NCBI GenBank assembly: GCA_016649455.1
Contig: JAENXO010000008.1
Location: forward strand, 1 to 18,963
From: Gemmatimonadota bacterium
GTDB lineage: Bacteria > Gemmatimonadota > Gemmatimonadetes > Palauibacterales > Palauibacteraceae
DNA length: 18,963 nucleotides
Reading direction: 5' to 3'
The notes under the pieces were generated by a model. It did not search any database and was not told the DNA's origin. It was given only the letters and a program-made list of their open reading frames with translations. This document shows, piece by piece, positions 1-6,402 of this stretch. The position numbers were made by a program, and so were the translations under genes. Each line of letters starts with the position of its first letter. Position 1 is the stretch's first letter.

Positions 1-172
1 ACAGCTGATCGGGAAGAACACGGGAGCCACGATCGCGGGAGCCGTCGTCGGAGCCGCCGCCGGCACGGGCCTGCAGATGGCGACCGAGGATGTGGACGCG
101 ATCATCCGCGAAGGAACGCAGATGACCGTGGAGACGGACGCCGCGGTCACGGTTCGGAAGAAGATCGGCTGA
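1..172 (+). CDS. C-terminal end of a glycine-zipper protein (partial, 5' end outside window)
   Basis: Reading from base 2 gives 56 residues up to the TGA at 170-172. The segment has a small-residue stretch (TGATIAGAVVGAAAGTG) with glycines at regular spacing, typical of glycine-zipper segments that pack in membranes or oligomers. A charged segment and a short beta-like tail follow (REGTQMTVETDAAVTV). Exported glycine-zipper proteins of unknown role often end with this kind of 'G-T-x-M-T-V' tail. The start and any signal peptide lie left of the window, so the family is not fixed. It converges on the gamma-glutamyltransferase gene, with a strong hairpin between them. I assign no enzymatic function. 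Confidence 0.6.
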   Translation, partial: QLIGKNTGATIAGAVVGAAAGTGLQMATEDVDAIIREGTQMTVETDAAVTVRKKIG

Positions 173-178
173 CTGAAC

Positions 179-204
179 GGGCCGGGTCCCGACGGACCCG
201 GCCC
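179..204. terminator. Perfect 11-bp hairpin between convergent genes (bidirectional terminator candidate)
   Basis: GGGCCGGGTCC (179-189) and GGACCCGGCCC (194-204) are perfect inverted repeats around a 4-nt CGAC loop. The hairpin starts 7 bp after one stop codon and ends 30 bp before the convergent stop codon, which is where a shared terminator would lie. No T-run follows on either strand, so it is not a textbook intrinsic terminator. It could also act by blocking 3' exonucleases. Confidence 0.6.
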
Positions 205-234
205 GCCATCAGAGTAGTCCTGCAGGGGAGAGTA

Positions 235-2040
235 TCAGTAACCGAGCGCCGATCCGTCCCGCCTCCGGTCGGCGGCCCCGTACCTCGTGCCGTCCGGCGC
301 GATCCAGATCGATTCCACATCCCCCGAGATGCCGTCCCGCTCGCTCAACTCGTGCCCCATCTCGCGGAGCGTCCCCACCGTACCTGGATCGAGGCCTCCC
401 ACCTCGTATCGAATCACGTCCGGCAGGTTCTGGTGGTGGAACCGGGGAGCGTCGACCGAGGTGCAGACCGGGAGCCCGAAGTCGATGTGGTTCGAGACGA
501 TCTGGAAGATCGACGTGATGATCGTGGAACCACCCGGGGTCCCGGTGATCAATTCGGTCCGCCCGGCAGGGTTGATGACCACGGTCGGCGTCATCGCCGA
601 CAGCATCCGCTTCCCGGGGGAAATCGCGTTCGCCTCGCCCTGCACCAGACCGTAAGCGTTCGGGACTCCGGGCTTGGACGTGAAATCGTCCATCTCGTTG
701 TTGAGCAGGAACCCGGCGCCCCGGACCACGACGTACGACCCGAAGCCGCCGTTCAAGGTGGTGGTTACGGCGACGGCGTTGCCGGCTTCGTCGATGATCG
801 AAAAGTGCGTCGTCTGCGTCGACTCCAGCGGCACCCGGTTGAACTCCTCGGAGCGGGATGCGTGATCCGGATCGATCGTTTCGGCCAGGCTGTCGGCATA
901 CGATTGCGACAGGAGCCGGTCGATCGGCATCTCCACGTAGTCCGGGTCCCCGAGGTAGAAATTCCGGTCCGCGTAGGCGCGTCTCATCCCCTCTACCGCC
1001 AGGTGGATCGCCTCCGGTGAGTGCCAGCCGAGGCTCCCGAGCTCCGACGACTCGACGATGTTGAGGATCTGGCCCATTGTGACGCCGCCGGACGAAGGGG
1101 GCGGCATGGAGATCACGGTCCACCCGCGGTAGTCGATCTCGATCGGCTCGCGCCACACGGCGCGGTACGCGGCCAGGTCCTGTTTCGTGATCAGCCCCCC
1201 ACCACGTTTCATCTCGGCCGCGATCGAGTCGGCGACCCAGCCGTCGTAGAAGCCCTGCGCGCCCTGCGCAGAGATCGTCTCGAGCGTGCGCGCGAGGTCC
1301 GGCTGACGGAATGTCGAGCCCTTCGGCGGCGCCTTTCCGCCCGGCAGAAACACTGCCGCCGTGGCCGGCAAGCGTGACAGACTCTCGCGGCCCCAGCTCA
1401 GGTCGTCATGGTGCCGCGACTCCACCACGAAGCCGTCGCGCGCGAGACGGATGGCGGGAGCGAGCAGTCGATCCCACGGGAGGGTCCCATACCTCTCGTG
1501 CGCTGCCTCCATCCCGGCTACTGATCCGGGCACACCGGCGGCAAGATGTCCGACCCAGCTCGCGTCGGTGACGTCACCAGCATCGTCCAGGTACATGTCC
1601 TTCGAGGCTGCGCCGGGCGCCTCCTCCCGAAAGTCGAGCGCGATGCGGGTGTCGTCCGCCAGCCGGGCGACCATGAATCCGCCGCCACCGATATTGCCGG
1701 CCACCGGGTGAACGACCGCGAGCGCGAATTGCACGGCGATCGCGGCATCCACGGCGTTCCCGCCTGCCTTCAGGATCTCTAGCCCGGCCGCGGAAGCCAG
1801 CGAGTCGGTGGACACGACCATGCCCCTGCGGCCAGCGGCCGGTTCGGCCCCGGCCGTGAATCGCCAGGACTCCGGAAACTCGACCGGCGACGCAAACGGA
1901 ATCTCGAGTGGATCGACGCGCGCGACCGGGTCGATCGACGGGGGTGGTGGCCCAGGCGCGGGCGACGAGCACGCGGCCCAGAGAACGGAAACCGCGAGCA
2001 ACGGCAGAACGGATCGGAACGTCCATTTGACGGTATTCAT
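235..2040 (-). CDS. ggt: Gamma-glutamyltransferase (glutathione hydrolase), lipoprotein
   Basis: The product is a gamma-glutamyltranspeptidase, an N-terminal nucleophile hydrolase that removes the gamma-glutamyl group from glutathione and related compounds outside the cytoplasm. From the ATG at 2040 it has 601 residues, the usual family length. The N-terminus is a lipoprotein signal ending in a lipobox-like LWAAC, then a Pro-rich linker. The autocleavage site is visible as QTTHFS at about residue 410; the first Thr should become the N-terminus and nucleophile of the small subunit. Downstream come LLNNEMDDF and GTPGGSTI, the family's substrate-binding and oxyanion motifs. A TTG three codons upstream is possible, but the ATG has a GGTAG at better spacing. 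It is transcribed alone, away from the transporter gene. The family call is firm; the anchoring is inferred from the lipobox. Confidence 0.95.
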   Translation of the reverse strand: MNTVKWTFRSVLPLLAVSVLWAACSSPAPGPPPPSIDPVARVDPLEIPFASPVEFPESWRFTAGAEPAAGRRGMVVSTDSLASAAGLEILKAGGNAVDAAIAVQFALAVVHPVAGNIGGGGFMVARLADDTRIALDFREEAPGAASKDMYLDDAGDVTDASWVGHLAAGVPGSVAGMEAAHERYGTLPWDRLLAPAIRLARDGFVVESRHHDDLSWGRESLSRLPATAAVFLPGGKAPPKGSTFRQPDLARTLETISAQGAQGFYDGWVADSIAAEMKRGGGLITKQDLAAYRAVWREPIEIDYRGWTVISMPPPSSGGVTMGQILNIVESSELGSLGWHSPEAIHLAVEGMRRAYADRNFYLGDPDYVEMPIDRLLSQSYADSLAETIDPDHASRSEEFNRVPLESTQTTHFSIIDEAGNAVAVTTTLNGGFGSYVVVRGAGFLLNNEMDDFTSKPGVPNAYGLVQGEANAISPGKRMLSAMTPTVVINPAGRTELITGTPGGSTIITSIFQIVSNHIDFGLPVCTSVDAPRFHHQNLPDVIRYEVGGLDPGTVGTLREMGHELSERDGISGDVESIWIAPDGTRYGAADRRRDGSALGY

Positions 2041-2052
2041 GGCGGGCAATCT

Positions 2053-2070
2053 ACCGGGTACGCACCCGGT
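2053..2070. promoter_or_regulatory. Inverted repeat in the divergent ggt / transporter intergenic region
   Basis: ACCGGGT (2053-2059) and ACCCGGT (2064-2070) are perfect 7-bp arms around ACGC. The repeat begins 12 bp upstream of the ggt ATG, so it would form a leader hairpin next to the ribosome binding site in that transcript, or serve as an operator. It lies in the only gap that can hold promoters for the two divergent units (2041-2162). I see no convincing -35/-10 pair there. Confidence 0.35.
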
Positions 2071-2162
2071 GTGGAACGGGTAGCCTCGACTTCGTCCGGT
2101 GGCGGAGAATCGACACGGACCGTAGCGTCAGAGTTCGATTCCTTCAGCGGGAGCGCGCGCAA

Positions 2163-3065
2163 TTGGAGCAGGAAGCCGGGGCACTCAGGCTTTCGGTCTG
2201 GATGAGCATGATCATGGCCGCACTGGGCATCGGATTCGGACTCCTCACCGAGTCCGACGCGATCATGCTCGACGGCTTCTTCTCGCTCATCGGTTTCGTG
2301 ATGGCGCTGGTCACGATCCGCGTGGCAAGGCTCGTCGTGCAACCTGCCGATCAGCACTTCCACTTCGGCTACGCGCAGTTCGAGCCGTTTCTCAACGCGG
2401 CGAAGGGATTGCTGATGCTAGGTGTGGCGGGCTTCGCCTTCGCCGGCGCCGTCGATGCGGTCATCCACGGCGGTCACGATGTGAAACCGGGTCTGGCCAC
2501 GCTGTATGCGATCCTGGCGCTGACGGGATGCCTCGCCGTCGGCGCAGCACAGCGCAAGGCCGCGGCGAGGACGGGATCGCCGCTGCTGGCCGTGGATTCG
2601 AAGAACTGGCTGATCGACGGGTTTCTCAGTGGGGTCGTACTCCTGGTGTTCGTTGCGGCGGTGGCCCTGGACGGCACGCGCTGGGCCTTTGTGGTTCCCT
2701 ACATGGATCCTGGCCTGGTGATCCTGCTCGTGCTCGGAATCGTGTTCATTCCGCTCCGGATCGTGCGTGACAACATGCGTGAGATTCTCGCGTTCGCGCC
2801 CGACAGTGCGTTCCAGGAGGATGTGCGGGCCAGGGTAGAGGGAGCGCTGGAAGGCGTCCCGGTTGCGTCGAACCAGGTGCGGATGATGAAGATCGGGCGA
2901 TTCCTCTACGTGCTGAACCAGGTCGTCGTGAGCCCTGAATTCCGGCCCGGGCGGGTGGACGACCTCGATCAGGTGCGAGCCCGGATCGCCGCGGCCATGG
3001 AGGGCTTCGAGCCGACCCCGGTAGTGGATACGCTGTTCACCGAAGACGAGAAGTGGGCGGAGTAG
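2163..3065 (+). CDS. Cation diffusion facilitator (CDF)-type transporter, divergent metal site
   Basis: This 300-residue inner-membrane protein resembles cation efflux (CDF) transporters, which export divalent metals such as Zn, Co or Cd in exchange for protons. The membrane part spans residues 12-205 with about six hydrophobic helices, followed by a short alpha/beta cytoplasmic tail (215-290). The helix-2 region (SDAIMLDGFFSLIGF) and the loop HFHFGYAQFEP match the CDF layout; the latter corresponds to the family's HPFGHGR.E segment. Aligned by eye, the usual HxxxD of helix 2 is F40xxxG44 and that of helix 5 is N148xxxD152, so the canonical tetrahedral metal site is not preserved. The start is TTG at 2163, with GGGAG nine bases upstream; no better in-frame start is seen. 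The next gene begins 10 bp after the stop, suggesting co-transcription. The substrate is uncertain. Confidence 0.82.
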   Translation: MEQEAGALRLSVWMSMIMAALGIGFGLLTESDAIMLDGFFSLIGFVMALVTIRVARLVVQPADQHFHFGYAQFEPFLNAAKGLLMLGVAGFAFAGAVDAVIHGGHDVKPGLATLYAILALTGCLAVGAAQRKAAARTGSPLLAVDSKNWLIDGFLSGVVLLVFVAAVALDGTRWAFVVPYMDPGLVILLVLGIVFIPLRIVRDNMREILAFAPDSAFQEDVRARVEGALEGVPVASNQVRMMKIGRFLYVLNQVVVSPEFRPGRVDDLDQVRARIAAAMEGFEPTPVVDTLFTEDEKWAE

Positions 3066-3075
3066 GGAGCCGCCG

Positions 3076-5226
3076 GTGAGCCTCCTGGTATCGGCTCAGT
3101 TGATCGTAACCGGCGTCTGCCTCGCGCTGGGACTGCAGCACAGCTTCGTGTGGCTTCGCCGCACCGGCAATACCGCGCACTTGCTCATCGCGATCGCCGC
3201 CCTGGCGGCCAGCGCCAACGCGCTCGTCGAGGTCGGCATGTACACCGCCTCGACAGTAGGGCAGTACGCCGCCGAGATCCGCTGGTCGGTCGCCTTCATC
3301 GCCCTGTTCCTCGGAGCGCTCACCTGGTTCGTGGTCGCGTGGACCGGGACCGCTCGACGCTGGCTGGCGGTCGTGGCGACCTGCGTGCTCGGTGTCGTCC
3401 TCGCGGTCAATTTCGTGTCGCCGTTCAGCATCGTGTACTCGGAGATCACCACTCTCCGCCCGGTCGAGCTGCCGTGGGGGGAGACCGTGATGTCCGCCGT
3501 CGGTACGGCGAACCCGTGGAAGCTGCTTGGAGACGTGCCGGGGCTGCTGCTGGTCCTGCTCGTGATCGACGCGTGCGTCCGCCTGTGGAGACGCGGGGAC
3601 CGGCGCCGGGCATGGGTCGTCGGGCTGACGCTGGGTGCGGTGCTGCCTGCCCTCACGGTCCACGAACTCCTGGTAGACCTGGGGATTCTCGAATTTCCTT
3701 ACGTGCTCTCCTTCGCCTTCCTCGGGGTCCTGCTGGTCCTTTCGTTCGAACTGGCGGGTGCGGTGGTTCGCGCCGGGGAGCTCGCCGACGAGGTCGTCGA
3801 GCGGGAGCACCGCTTGGCTACGCTGCTGGAAGAGGTTCGCCTCCTCGTTATCGGGCTGGACTCCAAGGGCCGGATCAACTTCGTGAATCCGTGCTTCAGC
3901 GAGGTGTCGGGCTACGACCGGGAGGTCGTGGTCGGGCGGCGCTTCGCAGACCTGGTTCCCGAGTCCGAGCGGCAGGAAGTAGAGGCCTGTGTGCGAGAGT
4001 CTCTGTCCGGAGCCGCCGAACCACTCGTCACCCGATCCCTGCTCACGGCTGGCGGAGACACCCGGGTGATCCGGTGGACCAACGTTGCGCTCGGGAAGTC
4101 CGGGGAGACCCGCCCCGGAATTCTCCGGATCGGTGCCGACGTGACCGATCAGATCGCCGCCGAAGCCGGGCGCGACGCCGCGATCCAGGAACTGGAACAA
4201 TTCAAGCGGCAGTTGGAGGATGAGAACGTCTTCCTGCGGCAGGAGCTGGAGGTCAGCCACGGGTTCGACGAGATCGTCGGTGACAGCGATGCCCTGATGT
4301 ACGTCCTGCACCGCATCGAACAGGTGGCCGCCACGGATACCACGGTCCTGATCGAGGGCGAGACCGGGGTGGGGAAGGAGCTCGTTGCCCGTGCCATCCA
4401 CCAGCGGAGTCCGCGCGCCGGCAAGCCGTTCATCACGGTCAACTGTGGGGCGTTGCCGGCGAACCTGGTGGAAAGCGAACTGTTCGGACATGAACGCGGA
4501 GCGTTCACCGGTGCGAGCGGACTCAGGAAGGGGCGCTTCGAACTCGCCGACCGGGGGACGATCTTCCTCGACGAGATCGGAGATCTGCCACTGGATCTGC
4601 AGGTCAAGATCCTGCGCGTGGTGCAGGAAGGAACGTTCGAGCGAGTTGGCAGCTCCAGCACCCGTTCAATCGATGTGCGCATCATCGCGGCGACGAACCG
4701 GAACCTGGACGCCGAAGTGGCCGCCGGGCAGTTCCGCGAGGACCTGTTCTACCGGCTGAACGTGTATCCCCTGACCGTACCGGCGCTGCGCGACAGGCGC
4801 CAAGACATCCCCCTCCTGGTGCACCACCTGGTTCGCCGGCTCGCCACCCGCATCGGGAAAGCAATCGAAGAGGTGCCGGGGCCGGTGATTCGACGCCTGT
4901 CCGAATACGACTGGCCCGGGAACGTGCGAGAACTGGAGAATGTCCTCGAACGAGCGGTCATCCTGTCTCCTGGCAGGTCCCTCGACCTTCCGCACGGTTT
5001 CGACGCGGCGGGGCCCACCGGCAAGCGGGCAGCCGAATCAGCAGGGGATCTGCTGACTCTGGCCGATGCCGAGCGAGGTCATATCTCCGCTGCGCTTGTG
5101 GCGTCGGGCTGGCGCATCGAGGGTGACGAAGGGGCGGCCGGCAAGCTCGGCCTGAATCCGAGCACGCTCCGGTCCCGCATGAAGAAACACGGCATCAGCC
5201 GGACGTCGGTCGAAGCGGCGGAATGA
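3076..5226 (+). CDS. Membrane-anchored PAS / sigma-54 activator (bEBP) with Fis-type HTH
   Basis: This 716-residue protein is an enhancer-binding activator of sigma-54 RNA polymerase. Residues 1-232 hold about seven hydrophobic helices, replacing the receiver domain of NtrC-type regulators. A PAS domain covers roughly 245-360 and a coiled-coil linker 362-395. The AAA+ domain (about 398-630) is intact: Walker A GETGVGKE (428-435), the sigma-54 contact loop GAFTGA (475-480), Walker B IFLDE (496-500), the arginine-finger region FREDLFYR (553-560) and WPGNVREL (613-620). A Fis-type helix-turn-helix ends the protein (about 685-707). The GTG start has GGGAG six bases upstream, 10 bp after the transporter stop. 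No histidine kinase is adjacent, so sensing is probably done by the membrane or PAS part. A sigma-54-like promoter and a palindrome lie directly downstream (5273-5419), so that cluster is the likely target. Confidence 0.95.
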   Translation: MSLLVSAQLIVTGVCLALGLQHSFVWLRRTGNTAHLLIAIAALAASANALVEVGMYTASTVGQYAAEIRWSVAFIALFLGALTWFVVAWTGTARRWLAVVATCVLGVVLAVNFVSPFSIVYSEITTLRPVELPWGETVMSAVGTANPWKLLGDVPGLLLVLLVIDACVRLWRRGDRRRAWVVGLTLGAVLPALTVHELLVDLGILEFPYVLSFAFLGVLLVLSFELAGAVVRAGELADEVVEREHRLATLLEEVRLLVIGLDSKGRINFVNPCFSEVSGYDREVVVGRRFADLVPESERQEVEACVRESLSGAAEPLVTRSLLTAGGDTRVIRWTNVALGKSGETRPGILRIGADVTDQIAAEAGRDAAIQELEQFKRQLEDENVFLRQELEVSHGFDEIVGDSDALMYVLHRIEQVAATDTTVLIEGETGVGKELVARAIHQRSPRAGKPFITVNCGALPANLVESELFGHERGAFTGASGLRKGRFELADRGTIFLDEIGDLPLDLQVKILRVVQEGTFERVGSSSTRSIDVRIIAATNRNLDAEVAAGQFREDLFYRLNVYPLTVPALRDRRQDIPLLVHHLVRRLATRIGKAIEEVPGPVIRRLSEYDWPGNVRELENVLERAVILSPGRSLDLPHGFDAAGPTGKRAAESAGDLLTLADAERGHISAALVASGWRIEGDEGAAGKLGLNPSTLRSRMKKHGISRTSVEAAE

Positions 5227-5256
5227 ACCACCGAATCTGAACGGCAACTCCCCACA

Positions 5257-5306
5257 TTTTCGTGAACGGAAGCCACGATATATCGTGGATCATCGGTATT
5301 TCGTGG
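5257..5306. promoter_or_regulatory. Candidate enhancer: perfect 16-bp palindrome plus two flanking half-sites
   Basis: CCACGATATATCGTGG (5273-5288) is a perfect palindrome in non-coding DNA. TCGTG occurs three times in the same orientation: in TTTTCGTGAA (starting 5260), in the palindrome (5283) and in TATTTCGTGG (5301). A palindrome with extra half-sites about 125 bp upstream of a sigma-54-type promoter fits an upstream activator sequence for a dimeric or oligomeric enhancer-binding protein. The obvious candidate is the activator whose gene ends 46 bp earlier. Binding by an unrelated repressor is the alternative. Confidence 0.5.
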
Positions 5307-5402
5307 GCGGCGTAGGTTGAAGGCGGTCGCGTCGTATCTGCAAACTCTCTGTAAAACGTTATATTTCAACACAATGCACGGTGTCCGCTGAATGTTGCAC
5401 CC

Positions 5403-5419
5403 CCGGCACGGGTCGTGCC
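5403..5419 (+). promoter_or_regulatory. Candidate sigma-54 (-24/-12) promoter
   Basis: CCGGCACGGGTCGTGCC matches the sigma-54 consensus YTGGCACGrNNNTTGCW at 11 of 14 specified positions, with the required GG (5405-5406) and GC (5417-5418) exactly 10 bases apart. Transcription would start near 5430, leaving a leader of about 28 nt before the GTG at 5458. The stretch is also an inverted repeat (GGCACG-GGT-CGTGCC), so it scores alike on the other strand; the rightward gene cluster favours the plus direction. An AT-rich block (about 5341-5385) lies between it and the palindrome. A weaker sigma-70-like TATATT at 5360-5365 is an alternative. Confidence 0.5.
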
Positions 5420-5446
5420 CCTTACGGAGAAAGACGACACTCCGGC

Positions 5447-5453
5447 GGAGGGG
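5447..5453 (+). promoter_or_regulatory. Ribosome binding site fixing the GTG start at 5458
   Basis: GGAGGGG lies four bases before GTG (5458). This supports the GTG over an in-frame ATG at 5392, which would place the putative sigma-54 promoter inside the coding region and add an Arg-rich N-terminus foreign to the family. Confidence 0.65.
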
Positions 5454-5457
5454 CTCC

Positions 5458-5769
5458 GTGATCGGACTTGAGATCCGCATCGACATCGAACCGGGTAAGC
5501 GAAGGGAATTCCTGCAGACTGCAGATACTCTGCTCGAGGAGAACCCTACGCAGGGTACCCGATGCATGGACCGGGGCATGTTCGAGCAACACGGGGTGCC
5601 CAATCAGTTCCTGTGGCACGAGGAGTGGGACGACTCTGACTCGCTGGAGGCGCGCCTGGCTTCCCGGGAATTTCGAACGCTGCTTGGAGCGCTGCGGGTC
5701 CTCGGAAAGACACATGACATTCGGATCGCGAACGTGGAACGGCGATCGAGCCTGGAGATTGAGGAGTGA
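5458..5769 (+). CDS. Small ABM-type (antibiotic biosynthesis / quinol monooxygenase-like) protein
   Basis: This 103-residue cytoplasmic protein has the dimeric ferredoxin-like alpha/beta pattern of the ABM family: strand GLEIRIDIEPG, helix REFLQTADTLLEEN, strand FLWHEEWDD, helix SLEARLASREFRTLLGALRVL, final strand IRIANVER. Members include cofactor-free monooxygenases acting on quinols and polyketides (YgiN, ActVA-Orf6), but also proteins with no known enzymatic role. No catalytic residue can be assigned from sequence. It is the first gene downstream of the candidate sigma-54 promoter and is followed after 25 bp by a membrane protein gene. Acting on an aromatic product released by the sulfatases would fit, but that is inference. 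The family is fairly sure; the reaction is unknown. Confidence 0.75.
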   Translation: MIGLEIRIDIEPGKRREFLQTADTLLEENPTQGTRCMDRGMFEQHGVPNQFLWHEEWDDSDSLEARLASREFRTLLGALRVLGKTHDIRIANVERRSSLEIEE

Positions 5770-5794
5770 AGCGAGAAGTTGGGAGCAGGACATA

Positions 5795-6355
5795 GTGGAC
5801 ATAACCAACGGACTTCTGGTCGCGATTCTATTCGTGACACTCCTGGGCCTGGGAATCGCCCACGTCGTGACAGCGATGGCCGGTGTGGTCAGGGGGGACA
5901 CGGACAGCCGCCCGGACGGGCTCCTGGTGGCATGGGCGATACTCCTGCTGCTCGCGTACCTCAACCTGTTCTGGCACACGTTGGACCTCCTCAACGTGGA
6001 GGTGTGGGGATTCGGCGGCTTCCTGTACGTCGTGCTGGGGCCGATGCTCCTGTTCTTCGCGGCCAGCGTGCTGCTACCGGGGGCGTCAGTGCCCGCATCC
6101 GTGAGCGCCCGCGACCATTACCTGTCCGTGAGCGCACGCTTTTTCGGACTGCTGGCCCTCCTACAGCTGTGGATCATCGGCGCGGACCAGGTCCTCGGCA
6201 GCGGTTTCACCGTCGCTGCCGCTTTGAATGCTGCCGCCGCGGTGGTACTCGTTCTGATGGCGGTAAATCGCAGGACGGCAATTCACGTGACGGGAACCGT
6301 GGTGGTCGCGATTCTATTCGCTGCCGGATTCGTGGTTTCGAGCGGGGCTGTCTGA
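5795..6355 (+). CDS. Multi-pass membrane protein of unknown function
   Basis: I do not recognise this 186-residue protein. It is almost wholly hydrophobic, with about six predicted helices: residues 5-31, 42-64, 70-95, 113-133, 138-157 and 163-182. A polar loop after the first helix (RGDTDSRPD) and a short polar segment near 103-110 (SARDHYL) separate them. A Trp/His-containing stretch (LNLFWHTLDLLNVEVWGFGG, 57-76) is the most distinctive part. The GTG start at 5795 is chosen because GGGAG and AGGA lie just before it and it directly precedes the first helix; the reading frame stays open further left through shadow sequence only. It sits between the ABM gene and the first sulfatase gene, with gaps of 25 and 47 bp, and is probably co-transcribed with both. 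An inner-membrane location is predicted. Confidence 0.75.
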   Translation: MDITNGLLVAILFVTLLGLGIAHVVTAMAGVVRGDTDSRPDGLLVAWAILLLLAYLNLFWHTLDLLNVEVWGFGGFLYVVLGPMLLFFAASVLLPGASVPASVSARDHYLSVSARFFGLLALLQLWIIGADQVLGSGFTVAAALNAAAAVVLVLMAVNRRTAIHVTGTVVVAILFAAGFVVSSGAV

Positions 6356-6402
6356 CTCGTAGACGTTTCACTGATTCAACTTAGGACAGGAGAAGATATC
6401 CG

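Noticed and set aside
3037..4491. 484-codon open frame on the minus strand
   Set aside because: It lies opposite the activator gene, whose domains are unmistakable. The translation is rich in Arg, Asp, Gly, Pro and Gln with no domain, an antisense artefact of high GC.
5405..5419. GGCACG-GGT-CGTGCC as a terminator of the activator gene
   Set aside because: The stem is only 6 bp with no T-run and lies about 180 bp past the stop. The -24/-12 match explains it better, though dual use cannot be excluded.
5392..5457. Longer N-terminus for the ABM protein from ATG 5392
   Set aside because: The extension is Arg-rich, unlike the family, and covers the putative sigma-54 promoter. GTG 5458 has a strong binding site.
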